Below, piece after piece: positions 45,219-53,534 of a DNA stretch of 64,000 bases. The notes under the pieces were generated by a model. That model searched no databases. It was not told the DNA's origin and saw only the letters and a list, made by a program, of their open reading frames with translations. The DNA lies in contig NZ_LOKW01000023.1 of the NCBI RefSeq assembly GCF_002211305.1, positions 475,500 through 539,499 on the forward strand. The letters are read 5' to 3'. Source of the DNA: Rhizobium sp. R634. Lineage in GTDB: Bacteria > Pseudomonadota > Alphaproteobacteria > Rhizobiales > Rhizobiaceae. The translations under genes and the position numbers were made by a program. Position 1 is the stretch's first letter. Each line of letters begins with the position of its first letter.

Positions 45219-47855
45219 CTACGCTGCCCGTCGCGATCTTCCGAAGCGCTTGATTGCTTGCTCAAGCGGCCGCTCGCCGTCGCAATAGTCCTGCCAGGCG
45301 GAGCTTTTGGCAAGCAGCGCCGGCACAGTTCGAAGCGTAAACCGCTTCGGGTCGAGATCGGACTTCACCTGCGCCCAGGTGAGTGGCATCGACACGGTAG
45401 CGCCGGCACGGGCGCGCGGTGAAAGCGGTGCGACGGCCGTCGCCATCCGATCGTTGCGGAGATAGTCGAGGAAAATCCTGCCGCCGCGAAGGCTCTTGGT
45501 CATCTTGATCAGATAGAGGTCGGGATTGTCACGCGCCATCTGCTGGCAAACATTATGCGCGAAACCCTTGGCCTCCGCCCATGAGAGAGGCTTGCGTTTG
45601 TTCACGGCAAGCGGGGTGACGACATGCAGGCCCTTGCCGCCCGTCGTCTTGCAGAAGCTGACAAGGCCGAGCTCGTCGAGCCGGTCGCGCATCTCGCGGG
45701 CGGCCGCCACCACGGTCGCAAACGGCACGTCCGGACCAGGATCAAGGTCGAACACCAAACGGCCGGGCACCTCCGGTTTGCCCGGCTCACAATTCCACGG
45801 ATGCAGCTCGACACCGCCGATCTGGGCGATCGCCGCCAGCCCCTCAATCCGATCGATCTGCAGGTAAGGCTTCTTGTCGCCGAAGACCTTCACAAGCTCG
45901 AGGAGGTTAGAGGTGCCGGGCATCGCATGGCGCTGAAAGAACTGCTCGCCGCCAATGCCGTCGGGCGCTCGGATGATCGAGCAGGGCCGGCCCTTGATGT
46001 GATCGATCAACCAGGCGCCGACGGCTTCATGGTAGCGCGCAAGGTCCTCCTTTGTGACTGGCTCGCCGTCGCCGGCGTCCGGCCAAAGCGGCTTGTCGGG
46101 ATTGGAAATCAGCACCCCCATGACCTCGGCCTTCGCCCCTTTGCGGCGGACAGGCCTATGTTTGGCGCCTGCGGCAGGTTCAGCGGTTTCAGTCTTGGCA
46201 GGCGGCGCCGGCTTTTCGGCCTCGACCTCTTTGGCCGGCTTGTCCTCGCGCAGCCCCTTGAAGGCAGCCTGGCGGACGAGGCCGTCCGCGGTCCAACCTT
46301 CAAATTCGATCTCGGCGACAAGCTCGGGCTTCACCCAGACAACTTCGGCTTCCTTCTTCGGAGCACCGATACCGGTAAATGGCGACCTCGCCGTTTCGAG
46401 AGCCTTCAGTTTCGGCAGCAGCATCTCGACTTTTTTCACGCCATAGCCGGTTCCGACACGCCCGACATAGACAAAGTGATCGCCGCGGTGCACCCCGGCC
46501 AGCAGGGATCGGAATCTGCCGTTGGTCTTGGCATAACCTCCGATCACCACCTCGTGCCCGGCCCGACATTTCGACTTCGCCCAGCTGTCGGTGCGCCCGG
46601 ACTGATAGGGTGCATCCATCTGCTTGGAGATGACGCCCTCGAGGTGCAGCTTGCAGGCGGAGCGGAGCACGGCGTCGCCACCGGATTCGAAATGTTCGAC
46701 ATAGCGGATGCGGGGATCGTCGCCGGCAGCGGTCAGAAGGTTTTGTAGCCGCTGCTTCCGCTCGACCAGGCGCATCGACCGCAGGTCCTCGCCGCCGTCG
46801 AACAGCAGGTCGAACGCGAAATAGACGAGCTCACCGGTCTTGCCTTCCGAAAGAGCCGCCTGAAGTGCGGCAAAATCGGGAGCGCCATTCTGGTCGAGCG
46901 CGCATATCTCGCCATCGATGATACAATCGGTCAGTTCGGATGCCACATCGGCGATCGCAGGATACTTCCCAGTCCAGTCGAGACCCTTGCGTGTCTTCAG
47001 CGTCGCCGTCCCATCGGCGACCCGCATCTGGATGCGATAACCGTCGAACTTGATTTCGTGAAGCCAGTCGTCGCCGGCCGGCGGGCGATCGAGCCTGTCG
47101 CAAAGCTGCGGCTCGATGAAATCCGGCAGGTCGACCAAGGTGGATGTCGCGAGATCCTTGCTGGACCTCTTCTTGCGTTCGGCGGCGGCCAGGCCATGCT
47201 TGCTGTCCCAGACGGCATCCGCCTCCACGTCCGCGTTCGCCATCATGAACGGTCGCGGCTTGCGCCCCTTGCCTTCGGCGATTTCATCCATGCTGCGGCC
47301 GGAAGCGACCGAGGTCGCGTTCTCCTCCAGGACGGCCGCACCGTTTTCGTCGACCGAATGATCGTCATGATGTTTGATCAGCAGCCAGTTCGTCCGCTTG
47401 CCGCCATCGCGGTCATTGCGCATTCGCACCAGCACGAAGCTGCCGTGCAGCCGCTTGCCCTCGAGCGTGAACTTGAAATCGCCCTTCCTCAAGGCTTCTT
47501 CCGGAGACTTGCTGCCCTCCGGCTCCCAATAGCCGCGGTCCCACAACATCACCGTGCCGCCGCCATACTGGCCTTTCGGGATCGTGCCTTCAAAGTCACC
47601 GTAGTCGAGCGGATGATCCTCGACCTCGACAGCCAGCCGCTTGTCATGCGGATCGAGCGATGGCCCCTTGGTCACCGCCCAGGATTTGAACACACCGTCG
47701 AGCTCGAGCCTGAGATCATAGTGCAGCCGTGTGGCATCGTGCTTCTGGATCACGAATCGGCGCCGGTTCGACGGTTTGACGCGCGTCTCACCGCTGGGTT
47801 CGCTGGTTTTCTTGAAATCGCGCTTGGCCCGGTATTTCGAGAGATTGTCGGCCAT
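45219..47855 (-). CDS. ligD: ATP-dependent DNA ligase D (NHEJ)
   Basis: Multi-domain end-joining ligase of 878 residues. The N-terminal 3'-phosphoesterase domain (FVIQKHDATRLHYDLRLELDG, WAVTKGPSLDP) is followed by the ligase domain with the nucleotidyl-lysine motif EIKFDGYRIQ and DGEICALD, then a C-terminal primase-polymerase domain (DLDPGPDVPFATVV, TTGGKGLHVVTPL). A charged linker rich in K, A and P lies between ligase and polymerase. The ATG at 47855 has AGGAG upstream. LigD works with Ku, but no ku gene is in the window. It follows a small conserved gene in the same direction. Confidence 0.95.
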   Translation of the reverse strand: MADNLSKYRAKRDFKKTSEPSGETRVKPSNRRRFVIQKHDATRLHYDLRLELDGVFKSWAVTKGPSLDPHDKRLAVEVEDHPLDYGDFEGTIPKGQYGGGTVMLWDRGYWEPEGSKSPEEALRKGDFKFTLEGKRLHGSFVLVRMRNDRDGGKRTNWLLIKHHDDHSVDENGAAVLEENATSVASGRSMDEIAEGKGRKPRPFMMANADVEADAVWDSKHGLAAAERKKRSSKDLATSTLVDLPDFIEPQLCDRLDRPPAGDDWLHEIKFDGYRIQMRVADGTATLKTRKGLDWTGKYPAIADVASELTDCIIDGEICALDQNGAPDFAALQAALSEGKTGELVYFAFDLLFDGGEDLRSMRLVERKQRLQNLLTAAGDDPRIRYVEHFESGGDAVLRSACKLHLEGVISKQMDAPYQSGRTDSWAKSKCRAGHEVVIGGYAKTNGRFRSLLAGVHRGDHFVYVGRVGTGYGVKKVEMLLPKLKALETARSPFTGIGAPKKEAEVVWVKPELVAEIEFEGWTADGLVRQAAFKGLREDKPAKEVEAEKPAPPAKTETAEPAAGAKHRPVRRKGAKAEVMGVLISNPDKPLWPDAGDGEPVTKEDLARYHEAVGAWLIDHIKGRPCSIIRAPDGIGGEQFFQRHAMPGTSNLLELVKVFGDKKPYLQIDRIEGLAAIAQIGGVELHPWNCEPGKPEVPGRLVFDLDPGPDVPFATVVAAAREMRDRLDELGLVSFCKTTGGKGLHVVTPLAVNKRKPLSWAEAKGFAHNVCQQMARDNPDLYLIKMTKSLRGGRIFLDYLRNDRMATAVAPLSPRARAGATVSMPLTWAQVKSDLDPKRFTLRTVPALLAKSSAWQDYCDGERPLEQAIKRFGRSRRAA

Positions 47856-47904
47856 GAAACTCGAACTCCTATCAACGCGCACCGGCGCAAGCGTCCTTCA
47901 CCGC

Positions 47905-48213
47905 TTATCGCTGTGAGACCCTCAGCGCGCCGGCGTCCCCGAGACTGCGCTGGACGGCGGCGACTTGGCTGGAAGCGATATCCGCCGAAACGACGATCTC
48001 GCCTTCCAGCGGTGCGTCCTGACGCGCGCCTCCGCCATGCGAGGCATCGCCGCCCGAGGGCGCCGCGCCGGCGCTATTCCGGTTGCTCGCCGACTGGATG
48101 AAAATGTCTGGTCTGGATATGCCGTGCTGCTGAACAAGATGTTCGACGGCGAGATCAGCTGCTTCTCGGGTTTCGAACGTGGCTGTGATCGTCGTGGTGC
48201 TGTCATCGGCCAT
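47905..48213 (-). CDS. Hypothetical protein upstream of ligD
   Basis: 102 residues, family not recognised. The N-terminal part (TTTITATFETREAADLAVEHLVQ) resembles the start of small alpha/beta folds in general-stress proteins, followed by a Gly/Ser-rich loop and EIVVSADIASSQVAAVQRSL. It lies 49 bases before ligD on the same strand and is probably co-transcribed. AGGAGATC precedes the ATG. Confidence 0.7.
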   Translation of the reverse strand: MADDSTTTITATFETREAADLAVEHLVQQHGISRPDIFIQSASNRNSAGAAPSGGDASHGGGARQDAPLEGEIVVSADIASSQVAAVQRSLGDAGALRVSQR

Positions 48214-48246
48214 TAAGATCTCCTGATGTTGCTTTCCTCAAATGAG

Positions 48247-48271
48247 AACGCGGCCGGCGGCTGGTAGTTTC
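48247..48271 (-). promoter_or_regulatory. Possible EcfG-type promoter of the 47905-48213 gene and ligD
   Basis: On the minus strand GAAAC, 16 bases, CGTT: -35 differs from GGAAC at one base. It is 34 bases upstream of the ATG at 48213. Confidence 0.4.
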
Positions 48272-48325
48272 GACAGCAGGCCCGGACGCCCCCTCAAATG
48301 TTGATATCGCGCCAAAGCCTGCTAT

Positions 48326-48340
48326 GTTCTGTTTTTGTTT
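48326..48340 (+). promoter_or_regulatory. Near-consensus LexA box before dinB
   Basis: GTTCTGTTTTTGTTT matches GTTC-N7-GTTC except for the last base. It lies about 45 bases before the dinB ATG. Confidence 0.5.
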
Positions 48341-48385
48341 CCGCGCACATCATCTGCCGACGCCATCGCGATCGCTGAATCCGCC

Positions 48386-49474
48386 ATGAACGACATGAGT
48401 TCGACCCCCGTCCGAAAAATCATCCACGTCGACATGGACGCGTTTTATGCGTCGGTCGAGCAGCGCGATAATCCGGAACTGCGCGGTAGGCCGGTTGCGG
48501 TGGGCGGATCGGCCGCCCGCGGCGTCGTGGCCGCAGCGAGCTACGAGGCCCGCAAATTCGGCGTCCACTCGGCGATGCCGTCGGTGACGGCGAAGCGAAA
48601 GTGCCCAGACCTGATCTTCGTGCCGCCGCGCTTCGATGTTTATAAGGCGGTGTCGCAGCAGATCCGCGAGATCTTTGCCGAATATACGCCGATGATCGAG
48701 CCGCTGTCGCTCGACGAGGCCTATCTCGATGTCACCGACAATCTCAGAGGCATCGCGATTGCCACGGAGATCGCGTCGGAGATCCGCGCGAGGATCAAGC
48801 AAGTCACCGGCCTCAATGCGTCGGCCGGGATTTCCTACAACAAGTTCCTAGCCAAGATGGCGAGCGATCTGAACAAGCCGAACGGCCAAGCCGTTATCAC
48901 CCCGAGGAACGGACCAGCCTTCGTCGAGTCCCTTCCCGTCAAGAAATTTCACGGCGTCGGCCCTGCCACGGCGGAAAAGATGCACCGGCTCGGAATCGAC
49001 AACGGCGCCGATCTCAAAGGGAAGACGCTCGACTTCCTGGTGGAGCATTTCGGGAAGTCCGGACCCTACTTCTATGGCATTGCCCGCGGTACCGACGAGC
49101 GCCAGGTCAAGCCGAACCGGGTGCGCAAATCCGTCGGCGCCGAAGACACGTTTTCGCAGGACCTCCATGCCTTTGAGCCGGCCCGTGAAGGGCTGCAGCC
49201 GTTGATTGGAAAGGTGTGGGGCTATTGCGAGGCCAACGGAATCGGCGCCAAGACGGTGACGCTCAAGGTCAAATATGCCGACTTCAATCAGATCACCCGT
49301 AGCAAGACTGTTCCCAGTCCTCTGGCCGCGATCGCCGACCTGGAGGAGATCGTCGGCCTGCTGCTGGCGCCGATTTTTCCGCCGCGCAAAGGCATCCGCC
49401 TGCTCGGCGTCTCGCTGTCGTCGCTCGAAAGGCGCGCCGCCGGAACGGAGCCGCAGCTGAGATTGGCGCTTTAG
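48386..49474 (+). CDS. dinB: DNA polymerase IV (DinB, Y family)
   Basis: Translesion polymerase of 362 residues. The catalytic residues are intact: D16 and D18 region in IIHVDMDAFYASVEQRD and SLDEAYLDVT further on. The helix-hairpin VKKFHGVGPATAEKMHRLGI and a little finger domain with C-terminal LRLLGVSLSSLE follow. The first ATG (48386) and one at 48395 are both plausible; the frame before them only has a TTG. It lacks the long clamp-binding tail of some DinBs. Confidence 0.94.
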   Translation: MNDMSSTPVRKIIHVDMDAFYASVEQRDNPELRGRPVAVGGSAARGVVAAASYEARKFGVHSAMPSVTAKRKCPDLIFVPPRFDVYKAVSQQIREIFAEYTPMIEPLSLDEAYLDVTDNLRGIAIATEIASEIRARIKQVTGLNASAGISYNKFLAKMASDLNKPNGQAVITPRNGPAFVESLPVKKFHGVGPATAEKMHRLGIDNGADLKGKTLDFLVEHFGKSGPYFYGIARGTDERQVKPNRVRKSVGAEDTFSQDLHAFEPAREGLQPLIGKVWGYCEANGIGAKTVTLKVKYADFNQITRSKTVPSPLAAIADLEEIVGLLLAPIFPPRKGIRLLGVSLSSLERRAAGTEPQLRLAL

Positions 49475-49499
49475 ATCGCCAGCGTCGGGCTGGGCAGGC

Positions 49500-49717
49500 G
49501 CGCGTGCATCGCGCTTAACCCGGAAGGTCCCGGCCGGCGATGGCTGCAGGATTTCCTCTTTGGGGACAAGTCCGTTGAGCCAACCCATGCGCTGGTCGCG
49601 TGTCAGGACCACATCTGCCGGCCTTCCGAACGGATGCGGTTCACCGCGCGGACTGCCGTCGCGTGGGCGCAATCCCCAAGGCAGTTCCACTATCTCTACA
49701 TCGCGGTCATGCGCCTA
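49500..49717 (-). pseudogene. Remnant of a second SRAP (YedK-like) gene
   Basis: In one minus-strand frame the peptide AHDRDVEIVELPWGLRPRDG is followed by PADVVLTRDQRMGWLNGLVPKEEILQPSPAGTFRV. The first part resembles the start-middle and the second the C-terminal end of SRAP proteins (wGLrPr... and ...vVLt..q...WL.g..p...l....p.gtf.v); the middle with the catalytic core is missing. The frame is closed upstream by a TAG. It lies between dinB and an intact SRAP gene. Confidence 0.5.
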
Positions 49718-49791
49718 ACGATGACGCGACGCTCGTTGAGCGGCTGATGGATAATCGTGTGCGGTTAGCCGAAAACTGCTAATCTCCCCGA

Positions 49792-50019
49792 ATGCGCGCC
49801 GGTGAGACTGAACTTCAAATGGTCATGCGACACGTTCGAGATGGTGCCGCCATCGTCGCGCGGCAAACTGGGCTTCTCAAAAAAATCGTCACGCTCCGCC
49901 TTCCAACAAGGGATGCCGAGGAACTGCTCGTCCTGCTGGAGCGCATACAAACCGAGCATATATTGCACCTGCAGCGGCTTGGTCGCGAGTCTATGAGACC
50001 ACCCTCGAAGGGAAGAGCA
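49792..50019 (+). other. Open frame continuous with the SRAP gene, possible separate small protein
   Basis: From the ATG at 49792, 76 codons read in frame into the SRAP gene without a stop. The peptide has a protein-like helical part (AIVARQTGLLKKIVTLRLPT, RDAEELLVLLERIQTEHILH) similar in style to short rhizobial helical proteins. It may be a small gene that lost its stop, or an N-terminal fusion; a fusion would bury the SRAP catalytic cysteine. Confidence 0.4.
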
Positions 50020-50610
50020 ATGTGCAATGATTACCGGTTGATGGTGGATATCGCCTCGGTTGTCGAGGACTTCGCCGATCTAAAGATCAAGATCCGTTTC
50101 GGTGAAGGCGCGCCGAACCTCGAAGCGCGAGAGGACATCAAGATCACAGATATCGGCCCGATCGTCAGGACGATCGACGGAGCCCGCGATGAAGCCGAGC
50201 TCGTGCAGCGGCGTTGGAGCTGGCCCGGACCGAACAAACGGCCGGTTTATAATTTCCGGTCGGAAGGTCGGGAGTTCACTTCCAATCGCTGCCTGATCGT
50301 TGCCGATGGCTTTTACGAGTTCACCGATCCGAAGGATCCGAAAAAGAAGCGCAAGGACAAGTGGCTGTTCACGAAGAAGGACGAGCCGATCTTCTGCATC
50401 GCCGGCATCTGGCGCGAAACGCCGGAGGTCGGCCAAGCCTTCACTATGCTGACGATGGAGCCGGGGCCGGACATTGCGCCGTATCACGACCGGCAGATCG
50501 TCATCCTCGAACGCGGCTCCTGGGCAGATTGGCTTGACCCGGCGGTTTCCGCGAAGTCCTTGATCAAGCCGCTCGCGGTGGGCACCCTTTCTGTGCAGCA
50601 GGTCGGCTGA
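50020..50610 (+). CDS. SRAP-family protein (SOS response-associated peptidase, YedK/HMCES)
   Basis: 196-residue SRAP protein. These form a DNA-protein crosslink with abasic sites in single-stranded DNA through Cys2 after Met removal. MCNDYRL gives Cys2; the Asn is in YNFRSEG, the catalytic Glu in ADGFYEF and the His in APYHDRQ. The ATG at 50020 is chosen because Cys2 must become the N-terminus; GGGAAGAGC lies just before. Its neighbours dinB and ligD fit a DNA-repair cluster. Confidence 0.92.
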   Translation: MCNDYRLMVDIASVVEDFADLKIKIRFGEGAPNLEAREDIKITDIGPIVRTIDGARDEAELVQRRWSWPGPNKRPVYNFRSEGREFTSNRCLIVADGFYEFTDPKDPKKKRKDKWLFTKKDEPIFCIAGIWRETPEVGQAFTMLTMEPGPDIAPYHDRQIVILERGSWADWLDPAVSAKSLIKPLAVGTLSVQQVG

Positions 50611-50673
50611 ACCGGAATAGCCCCGCGCCACGTTCAAAAATAGCTGCCGCGAGTTGCCGAACTCTTGCGCAAA

Positions 50674-50823
50674 TCAGCTTCGCGAGAGCTGCCTCTTCTG
50701 CTGTTCCTTCGTATTCGGTGCCCTTGAGCGTACATTGACAAGCTGCTCGATGATCGGGGCGAACAACGTGGTGGCCGCGCCGCCGAGCGCGGCCTTGACG
50801 GCTTCTTCCCAGCAGCCGGTGAT
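50674..50823 (-). pseudogene. Fragment of an unknown protein
   Basis: An open minus-strand frame after a TAA encodes CWEEAVKAALGGAATTLFAP and then IIEQLVNVRSRAPNTKEQQK, ending at a TGA. It looks like a protein C-terminus, but there is no ATG, GTG or TTG at the open end. Function unknown. Confidence 0.3.
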
Positions 50824-50847
50824 TTAACTGGCGCCCAATCTTCGATG

Positions 50848-50958
50848 TCAGGCGAACACACCGAGCATGTAAAGTCCGACGATCAGAAGATTGACTGCGA
50901 GCACGATATAGATCGGTAAAAGTGTCCGTCGCTTATTGCGGTCAGCGTCACGTGACAT
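50848..50958 (-). CDS. Small single-pass membrane protein (36 aa) after the APC permease
   Basis: A 36-codon gene, MSRDADRNKRRTLLPIYIVL then AVNLLIVGLYMLGVFA. A basic N-terminus precedes one hydrophobic helix, so it is probably inner-membrane with the N-terminus inside. The ATG lies 4 bases after the permease stop, with GGATGAGG before it. It may be a small accessory subunit of the permease (inference from spacing). Confidence 0.6.
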   Translation of the reverse strand: MSRDADRNKRRTLLPIYIVLAVNLLIVGLYMLGVFA

Positions 50959-50962
50959 GTCC

Positions 50963-52852
50963 TCATCCCTCTTGCCGCGACAAGCGCCATGGCACCGTCA
51001 CGACCGTTAGCCTGGGACCGCCGAACTTCAAAAGCTGCTTTCTGAGATGACCGGCACGGTTCATGTGAAGTATCTTTTGCCACCATCGCTCCTTGACCGT
51101 CTCGGGAATGAGAACCGCCACCTGACGCTCAGGCGCATCCGCATCAAGCTTCTCGATCAATCGAAGAAGGGGTTCATGCAGTTCTCGATAAGGTGCCGGA
51201 ATAAGCATCAGGCGCGGAGGCTGGAGACCCTTCGCAGCGACCGGTTCTTCGACATCGGCATGCCATTGCTGACGCAAAACTCTCTCTCCATCCTCATTCT
51301 CCGGGCCGCCGAGCTTCACAAGGTGGACAGCGACGACATCAGGGGACAACGTCAGTGCAAACTTGATGGCCCTTTCACTCAGGCGGTTCCAGCTTTCCGT
51401 CACAACGAGCACCGTTGGCGGGTCGACATCTTCCACAGCAATCGGACCGGGTTGACGCAATTCCCGATCCAACCCCTCGTAATAGCTTTTGATCGCACGT
51501 AGCAGGATGATGGTGAGAGGAACGGCGATCAATGTGATCCAAGCGCCGTCTAAGAACTTTGCCAACATGATCACAACCAGGGCAGTGCCGGTTGCCACCG
51601 CCCCGACGGCGTTCATCGCGAGCTTCGCTGGCTTTTTTACTTTCTGACGCCTCCAGTGAACGACCATTCCTGTTTGAGAGACGGTGAAGGTCAAGAAGGC
51701 ACCAATGGCGAAGAGAGGTATCAACCTTTCTGTGATGCCGCCGAAGGCGATCAAAAGAAGCGAGGCGAAGCCTGAGAGAAAAAGGATGCCTGCCGTGAAG
51801 ACCAGGCGGCGACCCGGCTGAGCAAAAGCCTTTGGCAAGTATCCATCGGCGGCTACCATGCGGCAGATACGAGGAAAGCCGACGAAGCTCGTATTGGCCG
51901 ACAGGCACAGGATGCAAAGCAGGCTGCACATGGCGACGTAGTAGAAGGCGTTGAAACCTGCCACTGCACCGATCAACTGCGAAAGCACACTCTGGTACCC
52001 GTTACCAGTTTGGCTCATCGCGCCGATTTCGAAGGTAGCCGCTATCGTCGCGATACCGCCAAGCAGGAGCGCCAGAACCACGACAATGATCGTGAGCGTA
52101 ATGTAGGCGTTCCTGATGACGGGCGCCTTGAATGAACCCACACCGTTAGAGACGGCTTCAACTCCCGTCATCGCGGTGCAGCCGCTGGCGAAGGCATGCA
52201 TCAGCAGCCAAAGGCCTGCCGCCCCTGTGGTTGCCGCAAGCGCAGGTGGCGCGACAACAGGGGCAGGATCGCTTTCAGTCACAATCCTGAAGAGGCCGTA
52301 AGCGATCACACCTAGGAAGCAGACCATAAAGAGATAGGTTGGAAGCGCAAACAGCCAGCCAGCCTCGCCAGTCCCTCTGAGATTGGCCAGGGTGACAAAC
52401 GCCACGATGAGCAGGCAGAGGGGCAGGATATACGGATGGAGGCTTGGGACGGCGGATACGAGTGCACCGACGCCGGCAGAGACGCCGACCGCGACATTCA
52501 ATACGTAGTCGATCATCAAGGCTGAGGCCGCCAGCAGGCTGGGGTATTCCCCTAGATTCTCCTTGGCGACCGCATAGGCTCCGCCGCTTGTCGGATAGGC
52601 GGCGAGGGTCTGACGATATGAAAAATACAAGATCGCGAGGAGAGCGATGATGCAGCCCATAACCGGTCCGAGATAGGTGAGACCTAGCGCCCCGAGCGGC
52701 ATCAGGATCGTTAGAGCAGCTTCCGGCCCGTAGGAGGATGATCCAAGCCCGTCCAGCCCCATGGCGGGTACAGCCTCCATCCAGCCAAGTTTCTTGTCTT
52801 CGTGCTCGCGGTTAGCGAGTTTGCGGCCAAACAGGAGTGTGCTGAGGTTCAA
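50963..52852 (-). CDS. APC-superfamily permease, KimA-like
   Basis: Membrane transporter of 629 residues with about 12 helices (residues 1-450) and a soluble C-terminal domain of about 170 residues. The N-terminus (EAVPAMGLDGLGSSSYGPEAALTI) and layout (APC core plus a USP-like tail, VLVVTESWNRLSERAIKFAL) resemble the KimA/YdaO potassium importers as well as amino acid permeases. A TTG start at 52852 (MNLSTLLFGRK) is used, with GGAG 10 bases upstream; no ATG is available near it. The substrate, potassium or amino acid, is open. Confidence 0.85.
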   Translation of the reverse strand: MNLSTLLFGRKLANREHEDKKLGWMEAVPAMGLDGLGSSSYGPEAALTILMPLGALGLTYLGPVMGCIIALLAILYFSYRQTLAAYPTSGGAYAVAKENLGEYPSLLAASALMIDYVLNVAVGVSAGVGALVSAVPSLHPYILPLCLLIVAFVTLANLRGTGEAGWLFALPTYLFMVCFLGVIAYGLFRIVTESDPAPVVAPPALAATTGAAGLWLLMHAFASGCTAMTGVEAVSNGVGSFKAPVIRNAYITLTIIVVVLALLLGGIATIAATFEIGAMSQTGNGYQSVLSQLIGAVAGFNAFYYVAMCSLLCILCLSANTSFVGFPRICRMVAADGYLPKAFAQPGRRLVFTAGILFLSGFASLLLIAFGGITERLIPLFAIGAFLTFTVSQTGMVVHWRRQKVKKPAKLAMNAVGAVATGTALVVIMLAKFLDGAWITLIAVPLTIILLRAIKSYYEGLDRELRQPGPIAVEDVDPPTVLVVTESWNRLSERAIKFALTLSPDVVAVHLVKLGGPENEDGERVLRQQWHADVEEPVAAKGLQPPRLMLIPAPYRELHEPLLRLIEKLDADAPERQVAVLIPETVKERWWQKILHMNRAGHLRKQLLKFGGPRLTVVTVPWRLSRQEG

Positions 52853-52882
52853 GCTGCTGGTTCTCCGACGTTGAACGCACCG

Positions 52883-52908
52883 AACCTGCCAGCGAGGATG
52901 TTAGTTCC
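52883..52908 (-). promoter_or_regulatory. Candidate EcfG-type promoter of the permease
   Basis: On the minus strand GGAAC, 17 bases, GGTT. The -10 differs from CGTT at one base. It is about 30 bases before the TTG start. Confidence 0.5.
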
Positions 52909-53093
52909 GCCCTCCAGCGGAGGAACTTGAGCGACCAACGTTGGTTGGATGAGAACGACAGCGAAGCCATGTTAGCCGGCCAGTCAGCGGACGGTGACTG
53001 TTTTGAGATCACGTCGAAAAATGGCAGCCTACTGGCTGCAATTCCCTTCGCATCAGTCATACCAAGGGGCTGATGGATAGCATTGACCATCGA

Positions 53094-53345
53094 TCAGCGC
53101 AGCCGAGGGACTATCTCAGGTATCGCGGTGGCGATATCAATTTCTTCCGCCCATGCCCCGCGCTCATCGTGGATAACTATACCCATCGGAATCTCTTGCC
53201 CTCTCTTCATAAGCGCATGCCGAACCAGTTCGCGGAGGGTCTCGATAGCTTCTTGTCTTGCCGCGGTCAGATCAGGGAAGGCCGAACCCTCGAAGTCGAC
53301 GACGACATGATCCGCGTGCCGGATGTGAAAATAATACGTCGCCAC
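53094..53345 (-). CDS. DUF6894-type small protein
   Basis: 83 residues from a GTG at 53345 (AAGAGGTGACC before it). The pattern ATYYFHIRHADHVVVDFEGS, FPDLTAARQEAIETLRELV and IVIHDERG is that of a small rhizobial family (typical form: yyFhi....v.D.eG...pdl.aAr.eA.......l). Function unknown. An ATG at 53390 would add 15 basic residues and is less typical. Confidence 0.75.
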   Translation of the reverse strand: MATYYFHIRHADHVVVDFEGSAFPDLTAARQEAIETLRELVRHALMKRGQEIPMGIVIHDERGAWAEEIDIATAIPEIVPRLR

Positions 53346-53422
53346 GGTCACCTCTTTTCGAAGGATTAGCATTCGCAAAACCCGTCGCAAGGCTCTGTCA
53401 GCGAGCGTACCAGCGTAGAATT

Positions 53423-53450
53423 AAAAAAGAGCCCCGCGCGGGCGGGGCTC
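53423..53450 (-). terminator. Terminator after the Crp-type regulator
   Basis: Nine-base stem GAGCCCCGC / GCGGGGCTC with a short loop, followed on the minus strand by TTTTTT. It lies 85 bases after the regulator gene. Confidence 0.85.
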
Positions 53451-53534
53451 AAGTTGGGGACTTGCGATAGACCGCGCGGAGGCATCATGAAGAGTTGGCT
53501 GCCATCCAAGCTCCGCGCGGCTGACGAAATACGA

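Noticed and set aside
45624..46748. 374-codon plus-strand frame opposite ligD
   Set aside because: Antisense shadow of ligD; composition typical of reverse-frame translations.
48848..49690. 280-codon minus-strand frame overlapping dinB
   Set aside because: Most of it is a shadow of dinB; only the part outside dinB (49500-49717) resembles a protein family and is reported as an SRAP remnant.
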